64,000 nt of DNA from the NCBI RefSeq assembly GCF_051014445.1, contig NC_135141.1:28853422-28917421 (forward strand), read 5' to 3'. Below the pieces are notes generated by a model. That model did not search any database and had not been told where the DNA came from. It saw only the letters and a program-made list of their open reading frames with translations. Position numbers and translations under genes: made by a program. This document shows, piece after piece, positions 39,901-50,109 of the stretch. Position 1 is the first letter of the stretch; each line of letters starts with the position of its first letter. The stretch comes from Colletes latitarsis (Eukaryota; Arthropoda; Insecta; Hymenoptera; Colletidae).

Positions 39901-41085
39901 TCTTCATGATAATGTGGGTGAGTGTACACCGATTTAAAATCTAATTGAACTTCCGTCGCGAGTAGAGAAAACGATCGATGGTCAGACGCGCTAGCGAAAT
40001 TTTCAGAGTCAATTATCTCGAAAATGAAGCCTCGAACGAAAAAATGCTGCTCGTTCCTGTCGACTTATTTTTACGCGTAGAATCGCTCTGTGCGGATAGT
40101 TTGTTGTTAAATTGAGGGGGCAGGGGAAGATGGCGAATTTTTTGGTAACGATTCCCTCGTTGCAGGTGCTGATAACGAAACTCTGGTCGGCGACGAACGC
40201 TGAGACGCAACAGTATCGAAAGGCGAGCAAAGCGCTTCTGGTGTTGATACCTCTACTCGGAGTGACTTACGTGCTCGTACTGACGGGACCCACGGAGGGT
40301 CAGGTTGCTAATGCATTCTCCTACACTCGCGCCGTATTGCTTTCTTCCCAGGTAGCGTAACCAGAACAAGTATCTCGTTACAGAGCGAATTTTTCGCAAG
40401 ATGTTCTTGCACCCTTCTCCGTCTATCGCGAAAACCTTACCGTTTCAAGATTCAAAATCGAAGAAAATGAATATTTGCGTTATGAAAAATAAACGTCTTG
40501 TTTAATATACCTAATTGTTCCCTAATTTTGCAGGGCCTCTTCGTCGCGCTATTTTATTGCTTCCTGAACACCGAAGTTCAAAATACAGTAAAACATCACA
40601 TTGAACGATGGACCACGGCTCGTGATCTGGATACCGAAAGAAGGTATTATAACAATTGGTCACCCCGTTCGAGAACAGAGAGTATAAGGTATTTTATTCC
40701 CCTACTATATGTGTGTGTTAAACAAATGTAATACGACGATCGACTCTGCGGTTGAACACAGTACGTCCATTAACCCAGAATGAAATTTTCAGGAAAGTTA
40801 CCTAATTACTATTTAATTCTAAAACCTTCCATTTAGAAATTTCTAAGTCACCTTCGAAGTAAGGAACATTGTTTGTGTATTATAATACTCGTACACCAGT
40901 ACAACAACTATTAGAGGTTTTTTAATCCTCTGATTTTCAGATTGTACTGCCCGCCGTCGAATCTATATAGAAAAAGAGATTCCTCGGTAAGCGAAACGAC
41001 GACCACGACCGTGGTGGGTTTGAATTCGACCACCACGTTTCTGGATAAATCAAAGAAGGCGATCTCAGAGGATCTCAATGAGTAA
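24713..41085 (+). CDS. Class B1 GPCR, CRF-like diuretic hormone 44 receptor (3' nine exons; N-terminus not in window)
   Basis: Exons read from GT-AG sites with consistent phases: 24713-24902, 35339-35432, 36584-36677, 36971-37051, 37883-37959, 39798-39917, 40166-40351, 40534-40688, 40941-41085 (TAA). They encode about 380 residues. Exon 1 has the end of the hormone-binding ectodomain (NASRWCKPDGEW, then a Cys) and TM1. Exon 2 begins KELRCIRNNIHTNL and holds TM2. The next exons give TM3, TM4 (LIIGWG) and the ECL2 Cys-Pro-Trp before TM5. Exon 7 carries KALLVLIPLLGVTYVLV (TM6) and exon 8 VALFYCFLNTEVQNTV (TM7/helix 8), both class B signatures. The TM6-TM7 text and GPTEG loop resemble insect DH44 receptors better than DH31 or PDF receptors. 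By family knowledge such receptors couple to Gs/cAMP and control fluid secretion. The tail is Thr-rich. The exons with the signal peptide and the Cys-Trp-Pro ectodomain core were not found upstream and probably lie outside the window. The final GAGTAAG could also act as a splice donor. Confidence 0.87.
25838..26716. mobile_element. Family 1 internal fragment, inverted orientation, in receptor intron
   Basis: Reverse-complement copies of the TTTTTTCTCGAAAGTG and TGACCCCTGCAACTAAAAAT blocks and of the 18.2-18.6 kb spacer. No terminal repeats. Two related units of about 125 bp repeat at 26455-26715. Confidence 0.65.
27500..27750 (-). pseudogene. Tc1-type transposase relic
   Basis: On the minus strand, 27541-27590 reads GLNPIENLWDELDNRIR, the conserved stretch around the last catalytic acidic residue of Tc1 transposases (usual form DLNPIENLWDELD). 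Flanking sequence is frameshifted and contains stops. No terminal repeats were located. An old, dead copy in the receptor intron. Confidence 0.75.
28681..28810. repeat. GGTCA/TGACC minisatellite with inverted halves
   Basis: The left half repeats GGTCAGCAATGGTCA-like units and the right half carries TGACCACCGATGACC-like units, so the block can fold back. Its units resemble those in the foldback arms at 47.9-50.6 kb. Confidence 0.65.
29218..29740. repeat. Diverged local direct duplication
   Basis: 29218-29345 and 29608-29740 align loosely: GCACACGAAATTCGCGGTGG versus GCGTGCGAAATTCGCGATGG, then TCACCTTCCTGGAAATTCAA versus TCGCCTTCGTGGAGATTCAA. No shared open frame. Confidence 0.5.
30219..30346 (+). 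other. Three consecutive hairpins upstream of the structured array
   Basis: 30219-30261 closes with GGTGTCAC/GTGACACC, 30270-30305 with GGTCTC/GAGACC, and 30309-30346 with AGGGAGAT/ATCTCCCT plus GATGGAA/TTCCATC around a short loop. Function unknown; adjacency to the array below suggests a common structured unit. Confidence 0.55.
30375..30851 (+). repeat. Structured tandem element, copy A
   Basis: Ends pair as TGTCAAGTAATTAT with ATAATTACTTGACA. The left interior has GAGGGACGAAGCTAAATCGT and GACGCGACGCGA; the right has GAGAAGCTACTTGTTA. A hairpin near the 3' end (30760-30798) has outer stem CCGATCAC/GTGATCGG and inner stem TGCTTTC/GGAAGCA. A GGGATC-closed hairpin lies upstream. GC content is well above the surroundings. 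The element could be transcribed within the receptor intron. Strand shown is only the reading direction. Confidence 0.6.
30888..31163 (+). repeat. Structured tandem element, copy B (shorter)
   Basis: Ends pair as CCAAGTAATTATTT with AAATAATTACTTGG. It shares GGGATGAAGCTAAAT, GACGCGACGCGACGCGATGC and the 3' hairpin (31071-31108, inner stem TGTTTCGT/ACGAAACA). Its apical hairpin at 30997-31032 pairs 16 positions, counting two G-U. It lacks about 200 bp present in A and C. Confidence 0.6.
31278..31752 (+). repeat. Structured tandem element, copy C
   Basis: Ends pair as GTACCAAGCAATTAT with ATAATTGCTTGGTAC. The 3' hairpin (31656-31694) has inner stem TGTTTCA/TGAAACA. The apical hairpin at 31536-31587 closes with CGCTGGAAGGT/ACCTTCCAGCG and an inner GTTTCCG/CGGAAAC. 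Spacers between copies share a GGGACTTAA-like segment, so the true repeat unit includes flanking sequence. Confidence 0.6.
32695..32840. repeat. GGTCAGTAGT-type minisatellite
   Basis: About ten units of CTGGTCAGTAGTGGTCAG type, degrading into CTGGTCCCCCTGGTC. Same motif as 28.7 kb and the foldback arms. Confidence 0.75.
40534..41085 (+). CDS. DH44 receptor last two exons: TM7, helix 8 and cytoplasmic tail
   Basis: Exon 40534-40688 follows a TTTTGCAG acceptor and ends in phase 2. Exon 40941-41085 restores frame (AG|A = Arg) and ends at TAA. The tail starts LYCPPSNLYRKRDSS, continues with a run of Thr codons and ends SEDLNE. Tail Ser/Thr residues are likely kinase and arrestin sites (inference). 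Confidence 0.85.
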
Positions 41086-44000
41086 GAAATCCAACAATAA
41101 TATACGTATCAGTTTTCGTTGACCATACGGTCGTATGCTAAGGAATGGTTTTGGTGAAATTACAAATTCTTTACATGCGAGACAATGCTTCAACAACTGT
41201 TTATTTGGAATCACCGTTGCGTTAGAAAAAGATGATACTCTTTCGTTCTCTTCCATTCATTCGTTCATTCGTGCTCCGTCATTTTCACTTTCGCGTCCTA
41301 GCATTCGTTTCCCCCTCATTTTGTTAAATTTTCTTAAGAAACGCGTTTGTATCGGGGAAATTGATCTTTTTTTTTTCTTTTTAAATGCTACGAGATACCA
41401 CTCTCAAATTTCCAAAAGCGGACACCTGTAAAAAAAAAGAATGTTTAAGACATTTTTGCAGTAACGAAGGGCTATCTGTCGCTGAACTGTTCTAAACAGT
41501 CTAATTAAAATATGTTAAACGTCGAAATTAAAATACAAAGGAAAAATATATTCCTGTCTACGTTAACAGGACCATTTGCAATTCGAACTGGGTAAAACTT
41601 GTGCTTGATTGGACTTCGACGATGTTAAACTAAATTGTCTTTTTCGATTAAAATTTTATTTTTTTTTTTTTTTTTTTAAATACTCTGTTATTTTACCCAA
41701 TTTTCATTACAAATAAAACATATAATAATACTCCGATCGGTGAAAATAACTGTTCTCGTAAGGTATCGCAACATTGATGTATGCGGTGATATCTTCCTTG
41801 CTGTATAAAAAAGAAACGGAAACTCTTAAAGATTCGTGGATGTGAAATTATCGTAAACAAGTCACACGTTTACACCAAGAAAAGAATGAAAATTCGCACA
41901 CAGAAACTTCCCTCGTAAACCTATGGTACTCGCAAATTTAAAGGATATAAAAAATGGAAATAAGAAACCCCAAATTTTTTAAAACAATCCTTGCAGTTGT
42001 ATGTCTAAAATAGTTGGTTAACAATATAAATAAAGCAAAATAATGAAAACCAATGGCAGTTAATGATTTCTCAGACGAATGAAACAAGCATTGTATTTGT
42101 ACCGTGATTCAAGAGAGAGTATTTATTGTAACAAACTATTATTTACTTTATTTTTAATTTTTTTTTTTTTTACTATTTTATAACCACGAAAGCTTTATCG
42201 AAAATATATTGTAAATATGTATTAACAATCGCTTCCGTTAGAACTTGAGCATCACTTTTCCCCAAGTTATATATATATATATATATATGTATGTACATAT
42301 CGCTGAATTTTTATTTTATGTCTTCTACGATATCGTCGAATAAATTACTATATTTTACATATATATTAAGATTTATAAAATGTGTTACACAAAGTCGTGT
42401 GTGTATGTGTGTACGTGTGCGCGTATATCTAGAAAAGTTAAAGAATGTTACAGTAGTCAATATTAAATTTAAAGAATAAACCTCGTTCAGCGAATGTAAC
42501 TACATTTCAAAGTATATGATAAAAGAAAATAATATCACGCCCAGAGGTAACCGAGGAGCTCGTTATTCGGGGTTTAAAGTTTGTCCAAAGATCCAAAAGA
42601 AACTATTAATAAACTACAAGGTAAAAGGCCGAAAAGAAATCGTACCTGATGACATAAAACTTTATTTTTACGTTCAAGTATAATTAAAGGAACTCATATT
42701 TTATACAGACAGAGAAAGCGTAACATAAGTCGATTAGTTCAAAGTTTATATTTAAAAATTTATTGAGATGAACACGCTAAGTTAGAGAAAATAAAGTGAT
42801 AACCAAAGAGTATAAAAAAAAAAAGAAACATTTAGTAAGATTTTCGGAGCGATATCTATGTACAATACAAAGTTTGCATAATGATTAATTTCTTTGACGA
42901 ATAAAAGTAATATTTTTATTAAACTGGCATAATATGAGATATCGCATATGAGCAATGTTATATGTTGAAAAAAATATGTATATATATATGTATATATATT
43001 ATTCTAAACAGACATACATTAATACAGGCAGATGATCTTTGGACCTTAAGAGTCACCCCTAAATAGCATTACGACCTAATATTTATTTTACTTTGCGTCA
43101 GCGACCCGTGAATGTTATTTATTAAACAATTTCATATATACAAATTTGTATAGAGACAGATTAGAGAAGTATCGTAAATGGTATGTGTTATTCGATGTAT
43201 CGTCGTTTTAAACTACCATTTTAATAAGCCTATCTTTGATAAAATGCACTCTCACGATACTTGTATTATTAGATATTAGAGAGATGCTGACAAAAGAACA
43301 CAGTTTTACTTCAAACGTTAAGTCTGAACCTTATATCGAACTAAAGTAAACTAAATTGTTCCGTGGTATTAAATTTATTCAAGACGATGATTGCTGTCCA
43401 TCGCGAACTATAAATGCCCCGAAAAATCTTCGTTTCCATTTCAGCACAGAAAATCAATCATATTGATTCACTAAACTACATATTTTATCTATCGCTGAAA
43501 AGAATACTAATTTGGAGCCACGATTTTGTTATATACCTTGCTTGACAAGACAATGGTTGAAATTAAAATTTGAATAAGATTCTAATGCTTGAAAAAACTG
43601 TAATAAATAAACCAAGCGTAATCTTGTACATGGAATGTTCGTAATAAGAGAATAAGGAGCATCAAAACCATAAACGGTACGATTACGAGATTACGTAATG
43701 AGTTCATGATTATATTACGAATCTTATGTATACGAATGACTTTTTTTTTTTTACATTCAATGATAATTTAATATTACATTAACAACTGCGTATTGTTCAT
43801 ATTGTTACTGTGTCCACGTTTGTGTAAGACCTAACAATACTTTGTACAAGTTTTATGATACAAATATATTACTGCAATTCAGTTTAAGTACCATACATTA
43901 TACTTTTAGCATTGCACCTTCCATAGATTAAATTTTTCTTGTACAAGACAATGATCTTATTCGTATGTAATGTCATTGAAGAAAAAAAAAAAAGAGTATG

Positions 44001-44103
44001 CAACTGCTTCCATATTCAAAGACTGTTTTTTTCCGTATGGTACCAGGAAAATAGAAATCTACACATTTATGCACCACCATCAACAAACATACTTCACACC
44101 TAT
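41086..44103. other. 3' regions of the convergent DH44 receptor and RER1 genes
   Basis: AT-rich, no coding signal. AATAAA-type signals on the plus strand occur near 42.02 and 42.47 kb; TTTATT (AATAAA on the minus strand) occurs near 43.38 kb. A TA microsatellite lies at 42266-42288. Ends of the two transcripts cannot be placed from sequence alone. Confidence 0.5.
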
Positions 44104-45336
44104 TCACTTTGAAGGTATTAACCTCGAAGTATCCTCGTGATTCTGGTACTTTGGTTTTCCATGAGTGAAGGGCAGGTATCTGTATTTGATCATATGCTGA
44201 AAAATAATTTCAAAATAAATTACTTATAGTTACTTGAGTTTCTTAATATTATCATAGACATGATGTCAGCATTAAAGTAATAAAATATGATAATTCTTTA
44301 CCTTTATTTGACGTTTCATGGTAATGCAAAATAATGTTATGAAATACATAACTAATATCGGCCAGAACACCGGTATATTAAAGCAATCAAACATAGTGCA
44401 TATCATTGCCATGACTGTAGATTTCATTACAGAATACCAGAATTTAAATTCTGGTAACCTCCTAATAAATGGCCTAAATTCCTCGTTAGATCTTGTGGGT
44501 AACTCTGGACCCTCACCATCTGTTAAGAAACTTCTATTAAAAAGATGTTTTGAAAATGGTGATACACATACCGGGTGTCGAAAAAAGTTCGTGCGATTTT
44601 TCTAATAAAATTGAACTCAAAATAACTTTCAATTGTTATGTATCTAAACTTCTTCCTTTGTGAGTATAACCTGCTTGTCTACGACATTCTTTCAAACCCA
44701 CACGAACCGTTTCCATCACCTAATATCCGTTTCATTCCAATTCTGTATCATGTTAATAAATTTTTATTCTCAGATTTATAAATGCTTACCATCAAAATCC
44801 ATTGCAGGATCAATTTTTGGAGTAAGGAATGCTATAAATAAATTCAAGTGATAAATTCCTAATGCGTATGTGACAATATACCATCCCTGGAAACATGAGA
44901 AATATTTTCAGTCTTCTTTGTAAACTAATACAATTTGAACTTTCAAGAGATTAACAACTTACTTGTGTAAAAAATATACGCAGTGTAAAAACAAGTAATA
45001 GTAACACAGCAAATGTCCACCTTGATATTACATGAGGTGTCCACAGATCTAAATATCTTTGATATATCTGTAACGCAAATGTATTCAGGAAATTAAAATG
45101 GTTGAAAGGTATTACATCGATTCGTTGTTTACTTGCGACAGAAAAAACATTATTTCTGTAGAGTACGTTATGTAATAAACGACACTGAACATATGGTGAA
45201 CCATAGTCAAACAGAGAAGAAATGACATTGAAGATAGAAACCTAACAAATGAATTACATACTTGTGATATTCTTCCTATTGCTTGACTGAAAACATTTTG
45301 TCTCCCTGGACCACTCAGATGCTCATCTTGCATCAT
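44104..45336 (-). CDS. RER1: RER1, Golgi-to-ER retrieval receptor, complete
   Basis: Five coding exons on the minus strand: 45262-45336 (ATG), 44963-45067, 44790-44886, 44302-44519 and 44104-44196 (TGA). Total coding length is 588 bases, 195 residues, which matches RER1 proteins. All junctions are GT-AG with consistent phases. Hallmarks are GWYIVTYALGIYHLNLFIAF, then EEFRPFIRRLPEFKFW, FNIPVFWPILVMYF and the C-terminal MKRQIKHMIKYRYLPFTHGK. There are four membrane segments. The family sits in early Golgi and retrieves ER membrane proteins and unassembled subunits by COPI through polar residues in their membrane helices. The start is the first of two adjacent ATGs just after a TATAG acceptor, implying an upstream 5' UTR exon. 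The N-terminus (MMQDEHLSGPGRQN) is divergent, as usual for the family. The gene is convergent with the DH44 receptor. Confidence 0.97.
44520..44789. mobile_element. Possible mariner-like remnant in RER1 intron 3
   Basis: Within this intron, CCGGGTGTCGAAAAAAGTTC (from about 44573) resembles the terminal repeat of mariner-type elements, followed by about 200 bp of noncoding sequence. No intact transposase frame and no clear second terminal repeat are visible. A frame through 44318-44605 is exon 4 read on the wrong strand. Confidence 0.3.
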
Positions 45337-46170
45337 CTTACCTTCCTATAAAATTATTTCAATGAGAAATGTGATCAATAGTATTTACAATTAATATTTC
45401 ATTTTTGTCTGCAATAAAAAAAACGTTTAAATTATCAAAGAAAGAAATAAATAAATTACACAGAGACAATAAGAACTAAATAATGTTTTTTAATGGTATA
45501 AAATTAGATTTATATTTTGGAATTGTGAACTTAAAACGATAAAACAAAAAATAAAAATGAACAATATTGTTCTTTATTTATAAAAAGAAAATTAATGAAA
45601 GATTAATTACATAAAAAGACTGATTACATCTTGCGATCGAGGCATTGAATACATCATTTTCATGCACTATGAGAAAAATTTTCTCAAATAAATTACGAGA
45701 AAAACGAACGAAAATTTATCGTACACTCAATCGTGTTAATGTTTCAAATGTATAAGAAGCATAATCACGATGAAAGATTGCTTATTAAGTTCTTAAATAT
45801 GCAACAATCACCATATAAGGGTCTAACTTTATATTCATTGAGAATTAATAGTACCTCAGATTATTAAAACAATCATTACAACGAACTCAAGGTTGCTCCA
45901 ATATAAGACTTCCTAAGCAACACCTCGATTTGATATTTTTATAGTAAAAAATAACTTAAAATTGAATTAAAGCTTGATATCTGTGTTCATCAATCGCACG
46001 AATATCTATCTCGTGAGATTATAAGTGATAGGTTAATGAAATTAATAGCATATTCACGAGTTCCTATAGTCGTGGAATAAACTAAGGGATATGTACATAA
46101 CCTCCTCGTATTATGATTATCGCAAATATTGCTACGGAATGGATGTAGAATTAAAATAAATTTCACTTAC

Positions 46171-46260
46171 CCTAAGATATTTGTACGTTTTCAGCCAATC
46201 TCCGGGATTAATTCCTTATTTGTTTGGTTTAAAAAATATAACACGTCACTACATTAATAG
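46171..46260 (-). other. Possible RER1 5' UTR exon and transcription start region
   Basis: On the minus strand a good donor (AGG|GTAAGT, bases 46165-46170) lies about 0.8 kb upstream of the RER1 coding start, which itself follows an acceptor. The upstream limit is a guess; no core promoter motif is clear. The nearest foldback repeat begins about 200 bp further out. Confidence 0.35.
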
Positions 46261-46448
46261 CATACTATGATCGAACGTACTATAGAATATGCAAGGTGTC
46301 TCCACTTATCTTCTCGTATTGTCCAGGGCAGTGATGCAAGATTTGAAGAATTCCCACCTCAACGCCGTCTGCGGTTTAGCGAGGAATTTCAGTTTGTCAT
46401 AATTCCGCTCTATAAAATCATACTCTTTGGTAACCTCCGTGATCCTTT

Positions 46449-47349
46449 TCAGATGCCAAACGGAGACCCCAGGTGCACCGGGGAACACCCCTTGTTCCAC
46501 TTTCTCACACTATGCCAGCTCATGCATAATACGTGAGCGCGTAGAGTTTCGGAGAGTCGACAAAGGTAAGCAGACACATGCCTTCTTTTTCGATTCTCTA
46601 ATAGTTTCGAACCGTCTCGCGGAAGTCGAGAAAGAAAGGCTCACATTTGCCTTCTGTCTAAAGCTTATTATTATTATAATAAAGTAGTAGTAGTCCTCTC
46701 CAGAACTAAAATAAATTTATATGCTTGGAATTTACGACATGAGTGCTGCATTCTCGCCCACTTAAATGTCCGTTTAGTTTGTCCGTGATGCCGCCTCTGT
46801 ATAAGTTAAAGAAAGTGTGACCCACCGGTGGTACATGATTTGCACTGCCATCTACGGCAAAACGCTGAACTTTGTCGTCAAATAGTTCATTATTTAAACG
46901 CTAGATGGCGCTTATTTACCGACCTCAAGCCCCCTGGTGTTAAAACGTCCAAGTTTGTCGTCGAATAGTTCGATTTCTTCAACGCTAGATGGCGCTTATT
47001 TACCGACCTCAAGCCCCCTGGTGTTAAAACGCCCAAGTTTGTCGAGAAAGCCATCTAGCGTGAGCGATAAGAACTATTCCACGACAAACTTGGGCGTTTT
47101 AGCACCAGGGGGCTTGAGGTCGGTAAATAAACGCCATCTAGCGTTGAAGAAATCGAACTATTCGACGACAAACTTGGGCGTTTTAGCACCAGGGGGCTTG
47201 AGGTCGGTAAATAAGCGCCATCTAGCGTCGCAGATAGCGAACTATTTGACGACAAACTTGGACGCTTGAAGGAGAGCAGTCAGTTTACCTTTGTCGACTG
47301 TCCGAAACATTACAAGCTTACGTACGTACGCGTGATCTGTCATCTCTGG
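46449..47349. mobile_element. Foldback-type element 1
   Basis: Left end AGATGCCA, then GGTGCACCGGGG, CTCACACTATGCC, GAGTTTCGGAGAGTCGACAA and AAAGGCTCACATTTGCCTTC. The same segments reappear inverted at 47275-47349 (CTTTGTCGACTGTCCGAAAC to CATCTCTGG). The interior is a palindromic array of about 86-bp units (46840-47260). Confidence 0.6.
46840..47260. repeat. Palindromic array of about 86-bp units carrying CTCF-like motifs
   Basis: Two-plus forward units (CGCTAGATGGCGCTTATTTA, GACCTCAAGCCCCCTGGTG, CCAAGTTTGTCGTCGAATAG) are followed from about 47045 by two-plus inverted units. AGATGGCGC lies forward at 46903 and 46987. Its reverse form is exact at 47215, with one-base variants at 47131 and about 47048. 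The motif fits the CTCF core as known in Drosophila (AGRTGGCGC). Open frames across the array are repeat artefacts. Confidence 0.75.
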
Positions 47350-47353
47350 TATA

Positions 47354-47470
47354 AACCAGAGATGCCAGACGAAGCGCCGAGTGCACCGTGGACACGTCTC
47401 ATGGGAGTTAAGAGAGGCAGGCTCACATTTGCCTTCTTTAACTCGCTTATTTTGTTTAGTCCTATTTTTC
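47354..47470. mobile_element. Isolated foldback terminal repeat
   Basis: AACCAGAGATGCCAGACG starts a third copy of the family end, continuing GGCTCACATTTGCCTTCTTT. It abuts the right end of element 1, so the two ends form a small palindrome (ATCTCTGG TATAAA CCAGAGAT). Confidence 0.55.
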
Positions 47471-47879
47471 GTCTTTTGATTCAGTCATAGAAAAGACACA
47501 TACGTTATACGTTGCGTCGCGTATAATTCGGTATACCAGAATAGGGGGCCATAGGAGGTGTTCTAGTCAGAGATGCCAGATTCAGCACCCGGTGTCCTAC
47601 TCACACATGGAAGATCACGCGTACGTGAGCTCGTAGAATTTCGGAAAGTCGACAAAGCCAAACTGACACATGCCCTCTTTCTCGATTATTTTGTGGGAGT
47701 CGAGAGAGAAAGGCTCACATTTGCCTTCTCGCTCTTAACAACTGAAATCCGACCTTCCGTCTACGGCATACGATTTGGAATCTCGAGCCGAGATTCTCGA
47801 CTGACCAGGCATTTTTACTTGCCTTTCCTAGAGTTCATTACTGAACTCTGCAAATTACTCCTGGTTTCTATTTGCCTCT

Positions 47880-49095
47880 GATAACCTCTGATGACCAGTG
47901 CTGACAAAAGTACAGAACTCCCGACAACTTTTCACACCATACAGCGACTGTTACCGACTGCTCCTGATTAATGCTTGCCTCTGCTGGACTCTGCTAACCA
48001 TCGCTTATATTTTCGACAACCTATAACGATTCCTACTGACTTCTGCTAACCTCTGTTGGTGTTTGCTGATCTCTGTCAGCGTGTGCTTGTCTCTGCTGAA
48101 CTTTCCTGGCCTTTGCCGAACGCTACTGACCACTGCAGGTATTTCTGATAATGTATAACGATTAATACTTACTATTGCATGCCCCTACAAGTCTCTGCTT
48201 GCCTTTGCAGGTTTCTGCTTGCCTGTGCATGTCTTTGCTGGGCTCTGCTGGACGCTGCTGACCAACCCTGATGCTTCTGACATCGTATAACAATTACTAC
48301 ATGCTACTGTTCGCCCCTGCTGATCTCTGCTTGCCACTGCATGCCTCTGCTCGTCTCTGCTGACCGCCACTGACCACTCCTGTTACTTCTGACAACGTAT
48401 AACGATTACGACTGGCTACTGTTAGCCTCTCCCAGCCTCTGCTGACCTCTGCTGACCACCGCTTATATTTCTGACAACGTATACCGATTACTACTTGTTC
48501 CTGCTTGCCCCTGCTCGTCTCTGCTGACCGCTGCTGACCACCTCTGATGCTTCTGACGACATATAACGCTTACTACATGCTACTATTCGCCCCTGGTGAT
48601 CTCTGCTCGTCTCTGCTGACCGCCACTGACCACTCCTGTTACTTCTGACAACGTACAACGATTACGACTGGCTACTGTCAGCCTCTCCCAGCTTCTGCTG
48701 ACCTCTGCTGACCACCCCTGATGCTTCTGGCAACGTATAACGATTAGAACTTGTTCCTGCTTGCCCCTGCTCGTCTCTGCTGACCGCTGCTGACCACCTC
48801 TGATGCTTCTGACGACATATAACGCTTACTACATGCTACTATTCGCCCCTGGTGATCTCTGCTCGTCTCTGCTGACCGCCACTGACCACTCCTGTTACTT
48901 CTGACAACGTACAACGATTACGACTGACTACTGTCAGCCTCTCCCAGCCTCTGCTGACCTCTGCTGACCACCCCTGATGCTTCTGGTAACGTATAACGAT
49001 TAGAACTTGCTACTGCTTGCCCCTGCTGGTCTCTGCATGCCTCTGCATCCCTCTGCTGACCTCTGCTGGCCCCTGCTGACCACGCTGACCTTTGT
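47880..49095. repeat. CTCTGCTGACC minisatellite, left foldback arm
   Basis: Short CTGCTGACC/CTCTGCT units are organised into higher-order repeats of about 250 bp. 48,529-48,700 and 48,779-48,950 are nearly identical, each with GACATATAACGCTTACTACA. Confidence 0.85.
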
Positions 49096-49289
49096 TAACA
49101 ACTTCTAACATGATGTACATGTATTAAAACTTTGTATAATGTAAATCTATGACAATAAATGATATAATTTCAAAGAATTCTATGTGTTCCCATCACTTTT
49201 ACCTTTCTTTTCCTTTCCCCATTATTCCCTTAGTTATAAGAAACCGTTTCTCTACTTAAAACTGGAATTCCAAAGTGCCCGGAGCGTTT

Positions 49290-49890
49290 TCTGAAATGCC
49301 GGTGACCTTGACCCACTTTCGAAACTGGGTCAAGGCCAAATTCTGATTCCCTAAGCGCCCGGAATTTTTCTGAGATTCGATGACCTTGACCCACTTTCGA
49401 AATTGGGTCAAGGCCATTCGGATTTCCAAGTTGACCCGAAGATTTCTGAAATTTCGAATGGCCTTGACCTACTTTCGAAATTGGGTCAAGGCCATTCGGA
49501 TTTCCAAGTTGGCCCGAAGATTTCTAAAATTTCGAATGGCCTTGACCCACTTTCGAAATTGGGTCAAGGCCATCCGGATTTTCGAAGCGCCCAGAAATTT
49601 TCTGAGATTCGAATGGCCTTGACCTACTTTCGAAATTGGGTCAAGGCCATCCGGATTTTCGAAGCGCCCAGAAATTTTCTGAGATTCGAATGGCCTTGAC
49701 CTACTTTCGAAATTGGGTCAAGGCCATTCGGATTTCCAAGTTGGCCGGAAGATTTCTAAAATTTCGAATGGCCTTGACCTACTTTCGAAATTGGGTCAAG
49801 GCCATCCGGATTTCCAAAGCGGCCGGAATTTTTCTAAGATTCGAATGGCCTTGACCCACTTTCGAAACTGGGCCAAGGTCAAGGTCAAAT
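49290..49890. repeat. 77-bp tandem repeat, each unit palindromic
   Basis: About eight units, each with TGGCCTTGACC, a CTTTCGAAA centre and GGGTCAAGGCCA. Spacing is 77-78 bp. The units vary in the linker (TTCCAAGTTGGCC or TTCGAAGCGCCC). Some open frames read through because 77-bp shifts still avoid stops; this is not coding. Confidence 0.88.
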
Positions 49891-50109
49891 TCGGATTTCC
49901 AAAGTTCTCGGAACATTTCTAAAATGCTGGTGAACTTGCGAAGAAGGTGGGACGCATCTTATAGGTAAGAGAATGATTTGGAGAGGAAAAGGACGGTAAA
50001 AAATGATGAGAACACATTGAATACTTTAAAATTATATCATTTATTGTCATAGATTTACATTATACAAAACTTTAATACATATAAACATATTATATTATAT
50101 TACATCATG

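Noticed and set aside
39807..39917. Alternative acceptor CGGGCTAG before 39812
   Set aside because: It puts the exon out of frame; the TTTTGCAG acceptor at 39797 restores the ECL2 Cys-Pro-Trp and TM5.
24713..41085. DH31 (calcitonin-like) or PDF receptor identity
   Set aside because: The TM6-TM7 sequence and NTEVQNTV after TM7 fit the CRF-like DH44 group better; a phylogeny would be decisive and was not run.
46937..47269. Serine-rich repeated open frames on both strands
   Set aside because: Both arise from the palindromic 86-bp units, and the opposite-strand peptides mirror each other.
49380..49922. Overlapping plus-strand frames with a repeated 26-residue pattern
   Set aside because: They come from the 77-bp palindromic array; two frames are open at once and no start or splice context exists.
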